A stretch of DNA of 11,299 nt, taken from Dehalococcoidia bacterium. Lineage in GTDB: Bacteria; Chloroflexota; Dehalococcoidia; SZUA-161; SpSt-899. Of the stretch, positions 5,966 through 11,299 are shown one piece after another. Location: the NCBI GenBank assembly GCA_023271485.1, contig JALPXT010000043.1:1-11299 (forward strand), given 5' to 3'. The translations under genes and the position numbers were made by a program. The stretch's first letter is position 1. The number at the start of each line of letters is the position of its first letter. Under the pieces are notes generated by a model. That model had not been told where the DNA came from, did not search any database, and was given only the letters and a program-made list of their open reading frames with translations.

Positions 5966-7711
5966 CTAGACGGCGTGAACCTTGTCCAATTCCTCGTCCG
6001 GTACGTCGAAGACGACGTTGTGGGGCGAGAGTTCCTCGTACTTCATGAACTCGGGCAAGCGGTCGTGGACCCTGGTAAAGCCGGCCGCCGCGTTGAATTC
6101 CCGCTCCATCCCGATGATCTCCCCGCCGATCCGGCCGATATCGTCCAATGTCCAGTTGGTGCCCAGCACACCGCTGCACTCCTCCACCATTCCCTCCAGG
6201 CCGGATGGTATATCCAGGATGGCGAAGGCGATGAACAGGCAGTGGCCGCTGGTATCAATGAAGGCGGTGGCATACTGGAAATTGCGCGCCATATCCGCCT
6301 TTTCAACGATGAACTGATCTACCTTGCCGCTCACCCCCAATATCTCAGGGGCGATGGTGTAGCCGGAGGTGTGGTCGGCACCCATGGTGGAGATGGCATA
6401 GGTGATGCCGATCCCCTTGACGGCTCGCGGGTCGTAGGCCGGCATGGCCTGACCCTTGACCGTGGGGCAGCGCACCACGCCAAAGACCCCGGCCGTAGTC
6501 GCCGCACCGTTGCCAAGTATATACCCCAGTGGGGTGCCCTCACCGATCTGATGCATCAGTTCGATGGCTTTCTTCCCATCGCCGAAGTCGGCCAGCCCCG
6601 CCTCCATAGCGATGCCGATGGTCACCCCCGCCTCAATGGTGTCCAGGCCATAGTCGTTGCAGAGATGAACCAGCTCGCCGGTGATGTCCAGGTCGTCGAT
6701 GCCACAGTTGGCCCCAAAGGACCAGACCGACTCATACTCCTGGACGGAGACCAGCTCGCTGCCATCGGGCTTGGGATAGACGTTGGAACACCTGATGATA
6801 CATCCCGGGCTGCATCCGTGGCCGGTCATGCCCACCCCACCCCGCTTCTTGCAGGTCTCATTGATGGTCTCACCACTGATCCTGGCCGCTCCCTCGAAGC
6901 GTCCTTCACGGAAATTCCTGGTGGGGAAGCCGCCGGCCTCGTTCATGATGTTAACCAGCACCGCCGTGCCGTAGCTGTTCAGTCCGCCGCCGGGCTTGGT
7001 GATGGCATGCTCACGCAAGGCGTCAGTGAGCTTCTTGCGGCCGGTGTCGAAGACCTCTTTGTTGACGATGGGCACGCCGGGGCCGTCTTTGTCGTCAAGG
7101 ATAATGGCCTTGAGGCCCTTCGAGCCCATCACCGCCCCCATTCCCCCTCGCCCGGCGTAGCGGGCAGGCCGGTTCTGAGGGTCGTTAACACAGATACCCG
7201 CATTGCTCATCAGTCTTTCTCCGGCCATGCCGATGCCGATGATGGCTACCTTTTCACCGAATTTGTCAAAGAGAAGGGGATAGGTTTCATAAAGTCCTTT
7301 GCCCAGCCATCCGTCAGCCGCCGGCAGCAGTTGAGCCCCGTCTTTGTCCACCTTAAGGACCCAGTACTGGCCCTTTTCCTTGGGCTGCCCCTCGACGATG
7401 ATCGCCTTGATGCCCAAACGGGCAAGTTTCTGACCGGCCTGACCACCGGAGTTGGTCTCCTTGATGGTGCCGGTTAGAGGGGACTTGCCTCCAATGGAGA
7501 TGCGCCCTGATGTGGGGGCAGCGGTGCCGGTGACAATCCCCGAGGCGTAGACGATCTTGTTGTTGGGACCTAAGGGGTGGCAGGTGGGGGGCACCTCATC
7601 GCAGACCATGCAGGAAGTGAGCCAGCGTCCGCCCATGTTCTTGTACTTCTCGGGCACGCTCTCAAACTCAGTTGTCAGGTCGGTCATGTTGACGCGCAAG
7701 ATCTTGCTCAT
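5966..7711 (-). CDS. aor: Tungsten-type aldehyde:ferredoxin oxidoreductase, catalytic subunit
   Basis: A 581-residue soluble AOR-family protein. Family members oxidise aldehydes to carboxylic acids, or run the reverse, with a bis-tungstopterin and one [4Fe-4S] cluster. Visible segments are APTSGRISIGGKSPLTG (65-81), the pterin-binding stretch ARYAGRGGMGAVMGSKGLKA (183-202), EYE (325-327), CGIDDLDITGE (336-346) and DYGLDTIEAG (353-362). The cluster ligands are Cys300, Cys304, Cys308 and Cys491, the last in DTSGHC, which matches the family DxxGxC motif. The first two ligands are spaced CxxxC, not the CxxC of Pyrococcus furiosus AOR. Start: ATG with an ideal AAGGAGG SD 11 nt upstream. There is no twin-arginine or other signal peptide, so it is cytoplasmic. 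It has its own promoter and long leader and is followed by MoaD-like and ThiF-like cofactor genes. The substrate, and W versus Mo, cannot be read from sequence. Confidence 0.95.
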   Translation of the reverse strand: MSKILRVNMTDLTTEFESVPEKYKNMGGRWLTSCMVCDEVPPTCHPLGPNNKIVYASGIVTGTAAPTSGRISIGGKSPLTGTIKETNSGGQAGQKLARLGIKAIIVEGQPKEKGQYWVLKVDKDGAQLLPAADGWLGKGLYETYPLLFDKFGEKVAIIGIGMAGERLMSNAGICVNDPQNRPARYAGRGGMGAVMGSKGLKAIILDDKDGPGVPIVNKEVFDTGRKKLTDALREHAITKPGGGLNSYGTAVLVNIMNEAGGFPTRNFREGRFEGAARISGETINETCKKRGGVGMTGHGCSPGCIIRCSNVYPKPDGSELVSVQEYESVWSFGANCGIDDLDITGELVHLCNDYGLDTIEAGVTIGIAMEAGLADFGDGKKAIELMHQIGEGTPLGYILGNGAATTAGVFGVVRCPTVKGQAMPAYDPRAVKGIGITYAISTMGADHTSGYTIAPEILGVSGKVDQFIVEKADMARNFQYATAFIDTSGHCLFIAFAILDIPSGLEGMVEECSGVLGTNWTLDDIGRIGGEIIGMEREFNAAAGFTRVHDRLPEFMKYEELSPHNVVFDVPDEELDKVHAV

Positions 7712-7910
7712 TTTTATGATACCTCCTTACTTTAATTGATCCAACCGTTGGCGCAATCGAACCATTTTCCTTCCAGGCATCACCTCCTCTGCAAGACACC
7801 GGCAAGAGGATCGCTCCCCATACGTCATCGTCGATCAGCGGCTCACCAGGCAAGACAAGTCGGGAGCCTCAACAAGAGCTTCTTCTCGGTACCAGAGAAT
7901 CTTGCTTATG
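7712..7910 (-). promoter_or_regulatory. Long (~200 nt) structured 5' leader of the AOR gene
   Basis: The stretch between the predicted start site and the AOR ATG can form several hairpins. One is a 6-bp pairing of GCTCCC and GGGAGC on the plus strand (7813-7818 with 7862-7867); another is CCAAC-C-GTTGG at 7741-7751. The AOR SD lies at 7721-7728. I could not match it to a Moco/Tuco riboswitch from memory, so only a structured leader is claimed. Confidence 0.35.
7727..7780 (-). CDS. Possible 17-residue leader peptide upstream of the AOR gene
   Basis: ATG at 7780 to TAA at 7727 reads MPGRKMVRLRQRLDQLK, a strongly basic peptide with seven Lys/Arg. AGAGGAGG lies immediately upstream, very close to the ATG. 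Its TAA stop overlaps the AOR SD (TAAGGAGGT) and lies 15 nt before the AOR ATG, a typical layout for translational coupling. The tight SD spacing and short length leave it unproven. Confidence 0.3.
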   Translation of the reverse strand: MPGRKMVRLRQRLDQLK

Positions 7911-7929
7911 AATCAGATTATGACTGATT
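7911..7929. promoter_or_regulatory. Candidate operator centred on the AOR -10 box
   Basis: AATCAG (7911-7916) and CTGATT (7924-7929) form a perfect inverted repeat with a 7-bp spacer that holds the whole -10 hexamer. A dimeric repressor bound here would block RNA polymerase. No regulator gene is visible nearby. Confidence 0.5.
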
Positions 7930-7945
7930 TAGCGCATCTTGTCAA
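7917..7945 (-). promoter_or_regulatory. Sigma-70-type promoter of the AOR gene
   Basis: On the minus strand TTGACA (7940-7945, six of six) and CATAAT (7917-7922, five of six) are separated by exactly 17 bp. A second TTGACA lies 11 bp upstream (7951-7956) but has no matching -10. The predicted start is near 7910. The stretch from here to the tRNA gene (7957-8086) shows no gene, and I see no clear terminator in it. Confidence 0.75.
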
Positions 7946-8086
7946 ACTAATGTCAATCACCTCGGAGATAATGCGAATACCTCGTTTCATACTACTTCCA
8001 GTTCGGCAACCCTTCGAGCCTAACTCTATTTATACAGAAAAACCCCGAGAGCAAATTCTACATATACCAGTATTACAGGACGCCAC

Positions 8087-8171
8087 TGCCGGGGGCGGGA
8101 CTCGAACCCGCACGAACTTTAAGGTTCAACGGATTTTAAGTCCGTCGCGTCTGCCATTCCGCCACCCCGGC
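8087..8171 (-). tRNA. tRNA-Leu (anticodon UAA)
   Basis: An 85-nt class II tRNA. The acceptor arms are GCCGGGG and CCCCGGC with discriminator A. The anticodon stem ACGGA/TCCGT closes a CTTAAAA loop, giving anticodon TAA. There is a long variable arm (GAACCTTAAAGTTC), and the T arm is GCGGG-TTCGAGT-CCCGC. The 3' CCA is not encoded, so it must be added by the CCA-adding enzyme. It reads leucine UUA codons, and UUG by wobble. Confidence 0.97.
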
Positions 8172-8180
8172 ATCCACTAG

Positions 8181-8209
8181 ATTTTACCGCTTTTGATGAC
8201 CGACTTCAA
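8181..8209 (-). promoter_or_regulatory. Promoter of the tRNA-Leu gene
   Basis: TTGAAG (8204-8209) and TAAAAT (8181-8186, five of six) are 17 bp apart on the minus strand. The expected start lies a few bases before the mature tRNA 5' end. A 10-bp palindrome, ACAATATTGT (8221-8230), sits between this and the divergent plus-strand promoter. Confidence 0.6.
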
Positions 8210-8245
8210 CTCCCCATACGACAATATTGTTTAAGCAGAAACCAC

Positions 8246-8275
8246 TTGACACAGGGACATCAGAACCTTTATTAT
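8246..8275 (+). promoter_or_regulatory. Promoter of the cysteine-rich protein-pth-acpS-nnr operon
   Basis: TTGACA (8246-8251, six of six) followed after 18 bp by TATTAT (8270-8275, five of six), overlapping a TATAAT at 8273-8278. It points away from the tRNA promoter. The leader to the first gene is about 80 nt and contains the duplicated 21-bp sequence. Confidence 0.65.
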
Positions 8276-8291
8276 AATTCATCGTTTCCTA

Positions 8292-8312
8292 GGGAGAATC
8301 CCCCTGATGATC
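8292..8312 (+). repeat. Second copy of a 21-bp leader sequence
   Basis: This 21-bp stretch (GGGAGAATCC at its start, GATGATC at its end) is identical to the minus strand at 1659-1679. Here the left palindrome arm is degraded to TAGGG, so the hairpin is weaker. Both copies lie between a promoter and the first gene of an operon. Confidence 0.75.
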
Positions 8313-8365
8313 TTGTGTCTATCATTCAGCCTAGTTTTGGGGTACAATCTAAAGGGAGTTGACCA

Positions 8366-8563
8366 ATGGAATGTGCGATCAGTGCTAATAAGGACAATTG
8401 CAGTTGCACTTACGAGCTATGCAACCGCAAGGGGAAGTGTTGCGAGTGTCTTTCCTATCACTGGGGTAACCGAGAGCTTCCAGCCTGTCTCTTCCCTGCT
8501 GATGTCGAAAGGACTTACAACCGCTCGCTTCGCCGGTTCATCGAGGTTTACAGCAAACCGTGA
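8366..8563 (+). CDS. Small cysteine-rich protein, DUF6485-like
   Basis: A 65-residue protein with eight Cys, arranged as Cys12-x-Cys14-x4-Cys19, then Cys25-Cys26-x-Cys28, and Cys41. The core reads CTYELCNRKGKCCECLSYH and then RELPACLFP. By memory this matches a widespread small family of unknown function (DUF6485) found mostly in anaerobic bacteria and archaea. The spacing suggests a metal (Zn or Fe-S) site, which is inference. ATG with AGGGAG 7 nt upstream. It is first in its operon, and its stop overlaps the pth start (GTGA, 4 bp), so the two are probably co-translated. Confidence 0.85.
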   Translation: MECAISANKDNCSCTYELCNRKGKCCECLSYHWGNRELPACLFPADVERTYNRSLRRFIEVYSKP

Positions 8564-9147
8564 AACTAATCGTCGGACTCGGCAATCCAGGGCGAGCCTA
8601 TGTGAACACGCGGCACAACATCGGTTTCGAGTGCCTCAACCTCTTTGCTCGCAAGGAAGGTATAGCCTGGGACAGGAGGCAGGCGAAAGCCAGGGTCGGC
8701 TTTGGAAACGTCGCCGGTGAGAAAGTGATCCTGGCCAAACCCCTCACCTTCGTGAATCTCAGTGGGCAGTCAGTAGGCCCACTGGTGCGATATTACAGGA
8801 TCACCCCGGCTGATATTCTGGTTGTCTATGATGATGTGGACTTTCCGTTAGGGAAGATTCGCATTCGGGAGGGGGGAGGTGCGGGGGGGCACAATGGCAT
8901 GAAATCTATCATCGAGCATTTGAATATGCGCGATTTTCCTCGCATTCGAGTAGGCATCGGACCGCTGCCGGAAGTCGACCCAGGTGGATCCTCTGAAAAA
9001 ATGCGCTCCAGGGGATACGTCTTGGGGCATTTCACCTCTGACGAAAGGGCAGTGCTCGCGGAGGTCTATCCCCGGGTGGCCGAGGCCATTTCCTGCATTC
9101 TCAGCGAGGGGGTTACTACGGCGATGAATAGATATAACCTGGGGTAA
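8560..9147 (+). CDS. pth: Peptidyl-tRNA hydrolase
   Basis: A 195-residue cytoplasmic esterase that frees tRNA from prematurely released peptidyl-tRNA. The family residues are all present: Asn9 in GLGNPG, catalytic His19 in NTRHNIGF, Asn66 in TFVNLSG, Asp91 in VVYDDVDFPLG, and Asn112 in GGHNGMKSI. The length is typical. The start is a GTG embedded in the stop of the cysteine-rich gene (GTGA), with no strong SD of its own, so coupling is likely. acpS follows after 4 bp. Confidence 0.97.
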   Translation: MKLIVGLGNPGRAYVNTRHNIGFECLNLFARKEGIAWDRRQAKARVGFGNVAGEKVILAKPLTFVNLSGQSVGPLVRYYRITPADILVVYDDVDFPLGKIRIREGGGAGGHNGMKSIIEHLNMRDFPRIRVGIGPLPEVDPGGSSEKMRSRGYVLGHFTSDERAVLAEVYPRVAEAISCILSEGVTTAMNRYNLG

Positions 9148-9151
9148 GAGT

Positions 9152-9532
9152 ATGCACGCACACGGCATAGATATAGTGGAGATATCCCGCATCGGAGCAG
9201 CGATAGATTCCTGGGGTGATCGTTTCCTCAAGCGTATTTACACCGAGGGGGAGATCAAATACTGTCGCGGGCGGCTGCCTCAATTGGCGGCCCGCTTTGC
9301 GGGCAAGGAGGCGGTGATGAAGGCACTGGGCACAGGGAATCGCCGGGTTTCCTGGCGCGATATCGAGATATTGCCCGATCGGCGCAAGGCTCCACTGGTT
9401 TATCTCAATGGAAGGGCTCGATCCAGAGCGGATGAACTGGGCATAGACGAGCTTGCCATCAGCCTTTCGCATTCCAGAGAGTATGCCATTGCCTCAGTAG
9501 TGGGAGGAAAGAGTGAAGATAGTTACCGCTAA
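9152..9532 (+). CDS. acpS: Holo-[acyl-carrier-protein] synthase
   Basis: A 126-residue AcpS-type phosphopantetheinyl transferase. It moves 4'-phosphopantetheine from CoA to a serine of acyl carrier protein and so activates fatty-acid synthesis. The Mg-binding Asp7 is in GIDIVEISRI, Glu53 is in RFAGKEAVMKALG (49-60), and the C-terminal ISLSHSREYAIASV (103-116) is intact. Length and motifs are standard. ATG start, with only a weak purine-rich SD. It overlaps the next gene by 20 bp. The acpS-nnr pairing is common in bacteria. Confidence 0.96.
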   Translation: MHAHGIDIVEISRIGAAIDSWGDRFLKRIYTEGEIKYCRGRLPQLAARFAGKEAVMKALGTGNRRVSWRDIEILPDRRKAPLVYLNGRARSRADELGIDELAISLSHSREYAIASVVGGKSEDSYR

Positions 9533-11072
9533 GCAGATGCTGGAGCTGGAGCGCCGCAGTGCCGATATTGGCCTGCCGCCGGAGGTGCTTATGGAGAACG
9601 CCGGGCTGGCGGTGGCCAAAGGTGTCGGAGAGTTCCTAGGCAATATCATCGGTCGTTCGATACTGGTTCTGGTGGGGCCGGGGAATAATGGTGGTGACGG
9701 CCTCGTTGCTGCCCGACATCTGCACGACTGGGGTGCAAAGGTTCATCTCTATCTTATCAAACGCAAAACCCAGAGCGATAAGAACTTTGCCCTCGATATG
9801 GAACGAGGCATAGCCTGGACGGATGCTGCTGGCGACTTAGACCTTTCAATCTTCGATGAAGTCCTCTCCTCGGCCGATATGGTCATCGATGCCCTGTTTG
9901 GCACCGGTAAGATACGCCCTCTGGAAGGCACCGTCAAACAGATGCTCGAACGGGTGAGCGCAGCCAAAGAGTCTCGTCCCGGCCTCAATATCCTGGCCAT
10001 CGACCTCCCCTCGGGGCTGGATGCTGATACCGGCGCCGCCGATCCCGCCTGTCTCTTTGCGGATCTGACGATCACCCTGGGCTATCCTAAAGTCGGACTT
10101 TTCAAGTTCCCCGGCGCAGCGAGGCTAGGCTGGCTTGAAATCGCCGACATTGGCATTCCATCCGGTCTGGATGAGGGGATCAACACTGAATTGATCACCA
10201 GTGAGTCGATCAGAACATTGCTTCCCCCACGCCCACTCGATGCTAATAAGGGGAGTTTCGGGCGGCTACTGGTGGTGGCCGGCTCGATCAACTACATCGG
10301 TGCGGCATACCTCGCCTGCGAGGGGGCGATGCGAGTGGGAACGGGACTGGTCACCCTGGCCACGCCGAAGAGTCTTCAGCCTGTTCTGGCCGGTAAGCTC
10401 GTCGAGACAACCTATATCCCTCTGCCGGAGAGCGAGCCGGGCGTCATCAACAAGGAAGCGGCGCCGCTTCTCCGTGAGCAGCTTGCCGGCTACGATGCCA
10501 TGCTTCTCGGATGCGGGCTGGGACAGCATCCCGCGACGGTGCAATTCCTTCGAGAGCTTCTCTTCGATGGTTCTCCGGTAATCCCATTGGTCGTCGATGC
10601 CGATGGCTTGAATATCTTGTCGCAAATCCCGCAGTGGTGGCAGATGCTTCCAGGGAAAGCCGTGCTCACCCCTCATCCGGGGGAGATGTCGCGGCTCGTT
10701 GGCAATCCGGTAGCTGAGATACAGAAGGACCGTCTGGAGGCAGCCCTGAAGGCCGCAATAGAGTGGAAGCAGACAGTGGTGCTCAAGGGAGCCCATACTG
10801 TGGTAGCCTCATCAGATGGTCAGGTCAGGATAAGCGGGGCAGCCAACCCCGGACTGGCTTCGGCGGGTACCGGGGACGTCCTCTCGGGAGTTATCGCCGG
10901 ATTGATGGCTCAGGGACTCTCACCCTTTGATGCTGCCAGTTGCGGAGTCTATCTTCACGCTATGGCTGGAGATCTGGTAAGAGCGGAGATTGGCGATACC
11001 GGCATGGTTGCCGGCGATCTCCTGCCCAGGTTGCCGCTGGCGATAAAGAGGATTAACTCGTCTTGGACATAA
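9513..11072 (+). CDS. nnr: Bifunctional NAD(P)H-hydrate epimerase / ADP-dependent dehydratase
   Basis: A 519-residue fusion that repairs damaged NAD(P)H hydrates. The N-terminal YjeF_N epimerase domain (about 1-225) interconverts R- and S-hydrates and shows GPGNNGGDGLVAARHL (55-70) and AIDLPSGLDADTG (162-174). The C-terminal dehydratase domain (about 230-515) restores NAD(P)H from the S form using ADP. It shows KGSFGRLLVVAGS (246-258), GAMRVGTGLVTLATP (271-285), VDADGLN (361-367), LTPHPGEM (385-392), VVLKGA (422-427) and NPGLASAGTGDVLSGVIAGL (445-464). Both active sites look complete and the size is standard for the fusion. It starts at a GTG with GGGAGG close upstream, inside the end of acpS, so translation is probably coupled. 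Confidence 0.97.
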   Translation: MKIVTAKQMLELERRSADIGLPPEVLMENAGLAVAKGVGEFLGNIIGRSILVLVGPGNNGGDGLVAARHLHDWGAKVHLYLIKRKTQSDKNFALDMERGIAWTDAAGDLDLSIFDEVLSSADMVIDALFGTGKIRPLEGTVKQMLERVSAAKESRPGLNILAIDLPSGLDADTGAADPACLFADLTITLGYPKVGLFKFPGAARLGWLEIADIGIPSGLDEGINTELITSESIRTLLPPRPLDANKGSFGRLLVVAGSINYIGAAYLACEGAMRVGTGLVTLATPKSLQPVLAGKLVETTYIPLPESEPGVINKEAAPLLREQLAGYDAMLLGCGLGQHPATVQFLRELLFDGSPVIPLVVDADGLNILSQIPQWWQMLPGKAVLTPHPGEMSRLVGNPVAEIQKDRLEAALKAAIEWKQTVVLKGAHTVVASSDGQVRISGAANPGLASAGTGDVLSGVIAGLMAQGLSPFDAASCGVYLHAMAGDLVRAEIGDTGMVAGDLLPRLPLAIKRINSSWT

Positions 11073-11135
11073 AAAGGCGTCGATTCGCGCCACTTCTTTC
11101 CGCCGGTTCCGGCTGTACTCCAGGTGGACCGAATC

Positions 11136-11299
11136 ATGAAAGAATCCATACGGGAAGAAATAGAGGACTTTGTCCTCAGCTATCATGGCCAGCACTCCAC
11201 AGTGACAGTGTGGGGCTCTCCGATAGTTGGTTTTGCATCAGCATCAGACTCGATGTTCAACACATTGAAATCTGCTGTCAGTGAGAGTCATGCGATGCC
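11136..11299 (+). CDS. N-terminus of a probable QueG-like (epoxyqueuosine reductase-related) iron-sulfur protein
   Basis: Only the first 54 residues are in the window. They begin MKESIREEIEDFVLSYHG and contain WGSPIVGFASASDSMFNTLK, followed by SESHAMP. This resembles by eye the N-terminal part of QueG-related double-cluster proteins, where a P-x-VGFA-x-A-x-D segment precedes the cobalamin-binding region. The [4Fe-4S] motifs that would prove it lie outside the window. ATG with AGGTGG 8 nt upstream. It follows nnr after 63 bp, a gap that contains the small palindrome GCCGG-TT-CCGGC (11102-11113). The assignment is tentative. Confidence 0.5.
   Translation, partial: MKESIREEIEDFVLSYHGQHSTVTVWGSPIVGFASASDSMFNTLKSAVSESHAM

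Noticed and set aside
5975..7477. A 500-codon open frame antisense to the AOR gene
   Set aside because: It is the complement of a conserved, motif-complete AOR gene, and its sequence shows no recognisable domain; long antisense frames are expected at this GC content.
7668..7853. A 61-codon frame crossing the AOR start on the same strand
   Set aside because: It runs into the AOR coding region in another frame and resembles no family.
7712..7910. Moco/Tuco riboswitch in the AOR leader
   Set aside because: Attractive by context, but I could not match conserved riboswitch positions by eye, so it is kept only as a structured leader.
8000..8086. Rho-independent terminator for tRNA-Leu
   Set aside because: A T5 run exists on the minus strand at 8038-8042, but no GC-rich stem directly precedes it.
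8307..8720. A 137-codon open frame starting in the 21-bp repeat and overlapping the cysteine-rich and pth genes
   Set aside because: It lies out of frame with two recognisable genes, has no good SD and has a non-protein-like composition.
1..11299. CRISPR array, transposase, integrase or prophage genes
   Set aside because: No regularly spaced direct repeats and no such proteins were seen on either strand.

Overview
The window reads as a chromosomal segment of an anaerobic bacterium. The evidence is a tungsten-type aldehyde:ferredoxin oxidoreductase (AOR), a four-cluster polyferredoxin, GSI-alpha glutamine synthetase, a DUF6485-type cysteine-rich protein, bacterial SD sites and sigma-70-like promoters. 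The gene mix and protein wording resemble Chloroflexota (Dehalococcoidia-like) genomes, but that assignment is inference. No phage, transposase, integrase or CRISPR array is visible.

Left and centre, minus strand (1-8171), read in transcription order from right to left: tRNA-Leu(UAA) at 8087-8171 with its own promoter; a promoter at 7917-7945 with a ~200-nt leader; the AOR catalytic subunit (5966-7711); a hairpin and a second promoter; two overlapping MoaD/ThiS-like beta-grasp proteins (5550-5849, 5318-5563); a ThiF/MoeB-type E1-like enzyme (4345-5190); trpS (3357-4325); glnA (1973-3313) and its terminator. After this comes a strong promoter (1805-1833) for a second transcript: a four-[4Fe-4S] ferredoxin (1194-1664), HisH (577-1197) and an FAD pyridine-nucleotide oxidoreductase that leaves the window (1-539).

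Right, plus strand (8246-11299): a promoter divergent from the tRNA promoter, then a compact operon of a small cysteine-rich protein, pth, acpS and nnrED with 4-20 nt overlaps or 4-nt gaps. The start of a probable QueG-like iron-sulfur protein runs off the right edge.

Working together: the AOR, MoaD-like and ThiF-like genes form a tungstopterin enzyme with dedicated cofactor-sulfuration genes. The polyferredoxin and FAD protein match the types of electron-transfer subunit (AorA- and AorC-like) that make AOR an NAD-coupled multi-subunit enzyme in some bacteria. Here they sit in a neighbouring transcript, interrupted by hisH. GlnA makes glutamine, the nitrogen donor for HisH. The most unusual points are a MoaD paralogue without a C-terminal Gly-Gly, an inverted repeat centred on the AOR -10 box, tiny upstream ORFs in both redox-operon leaders, and a 21-bp sequence duplicated in two different promoter-proximal leaders.
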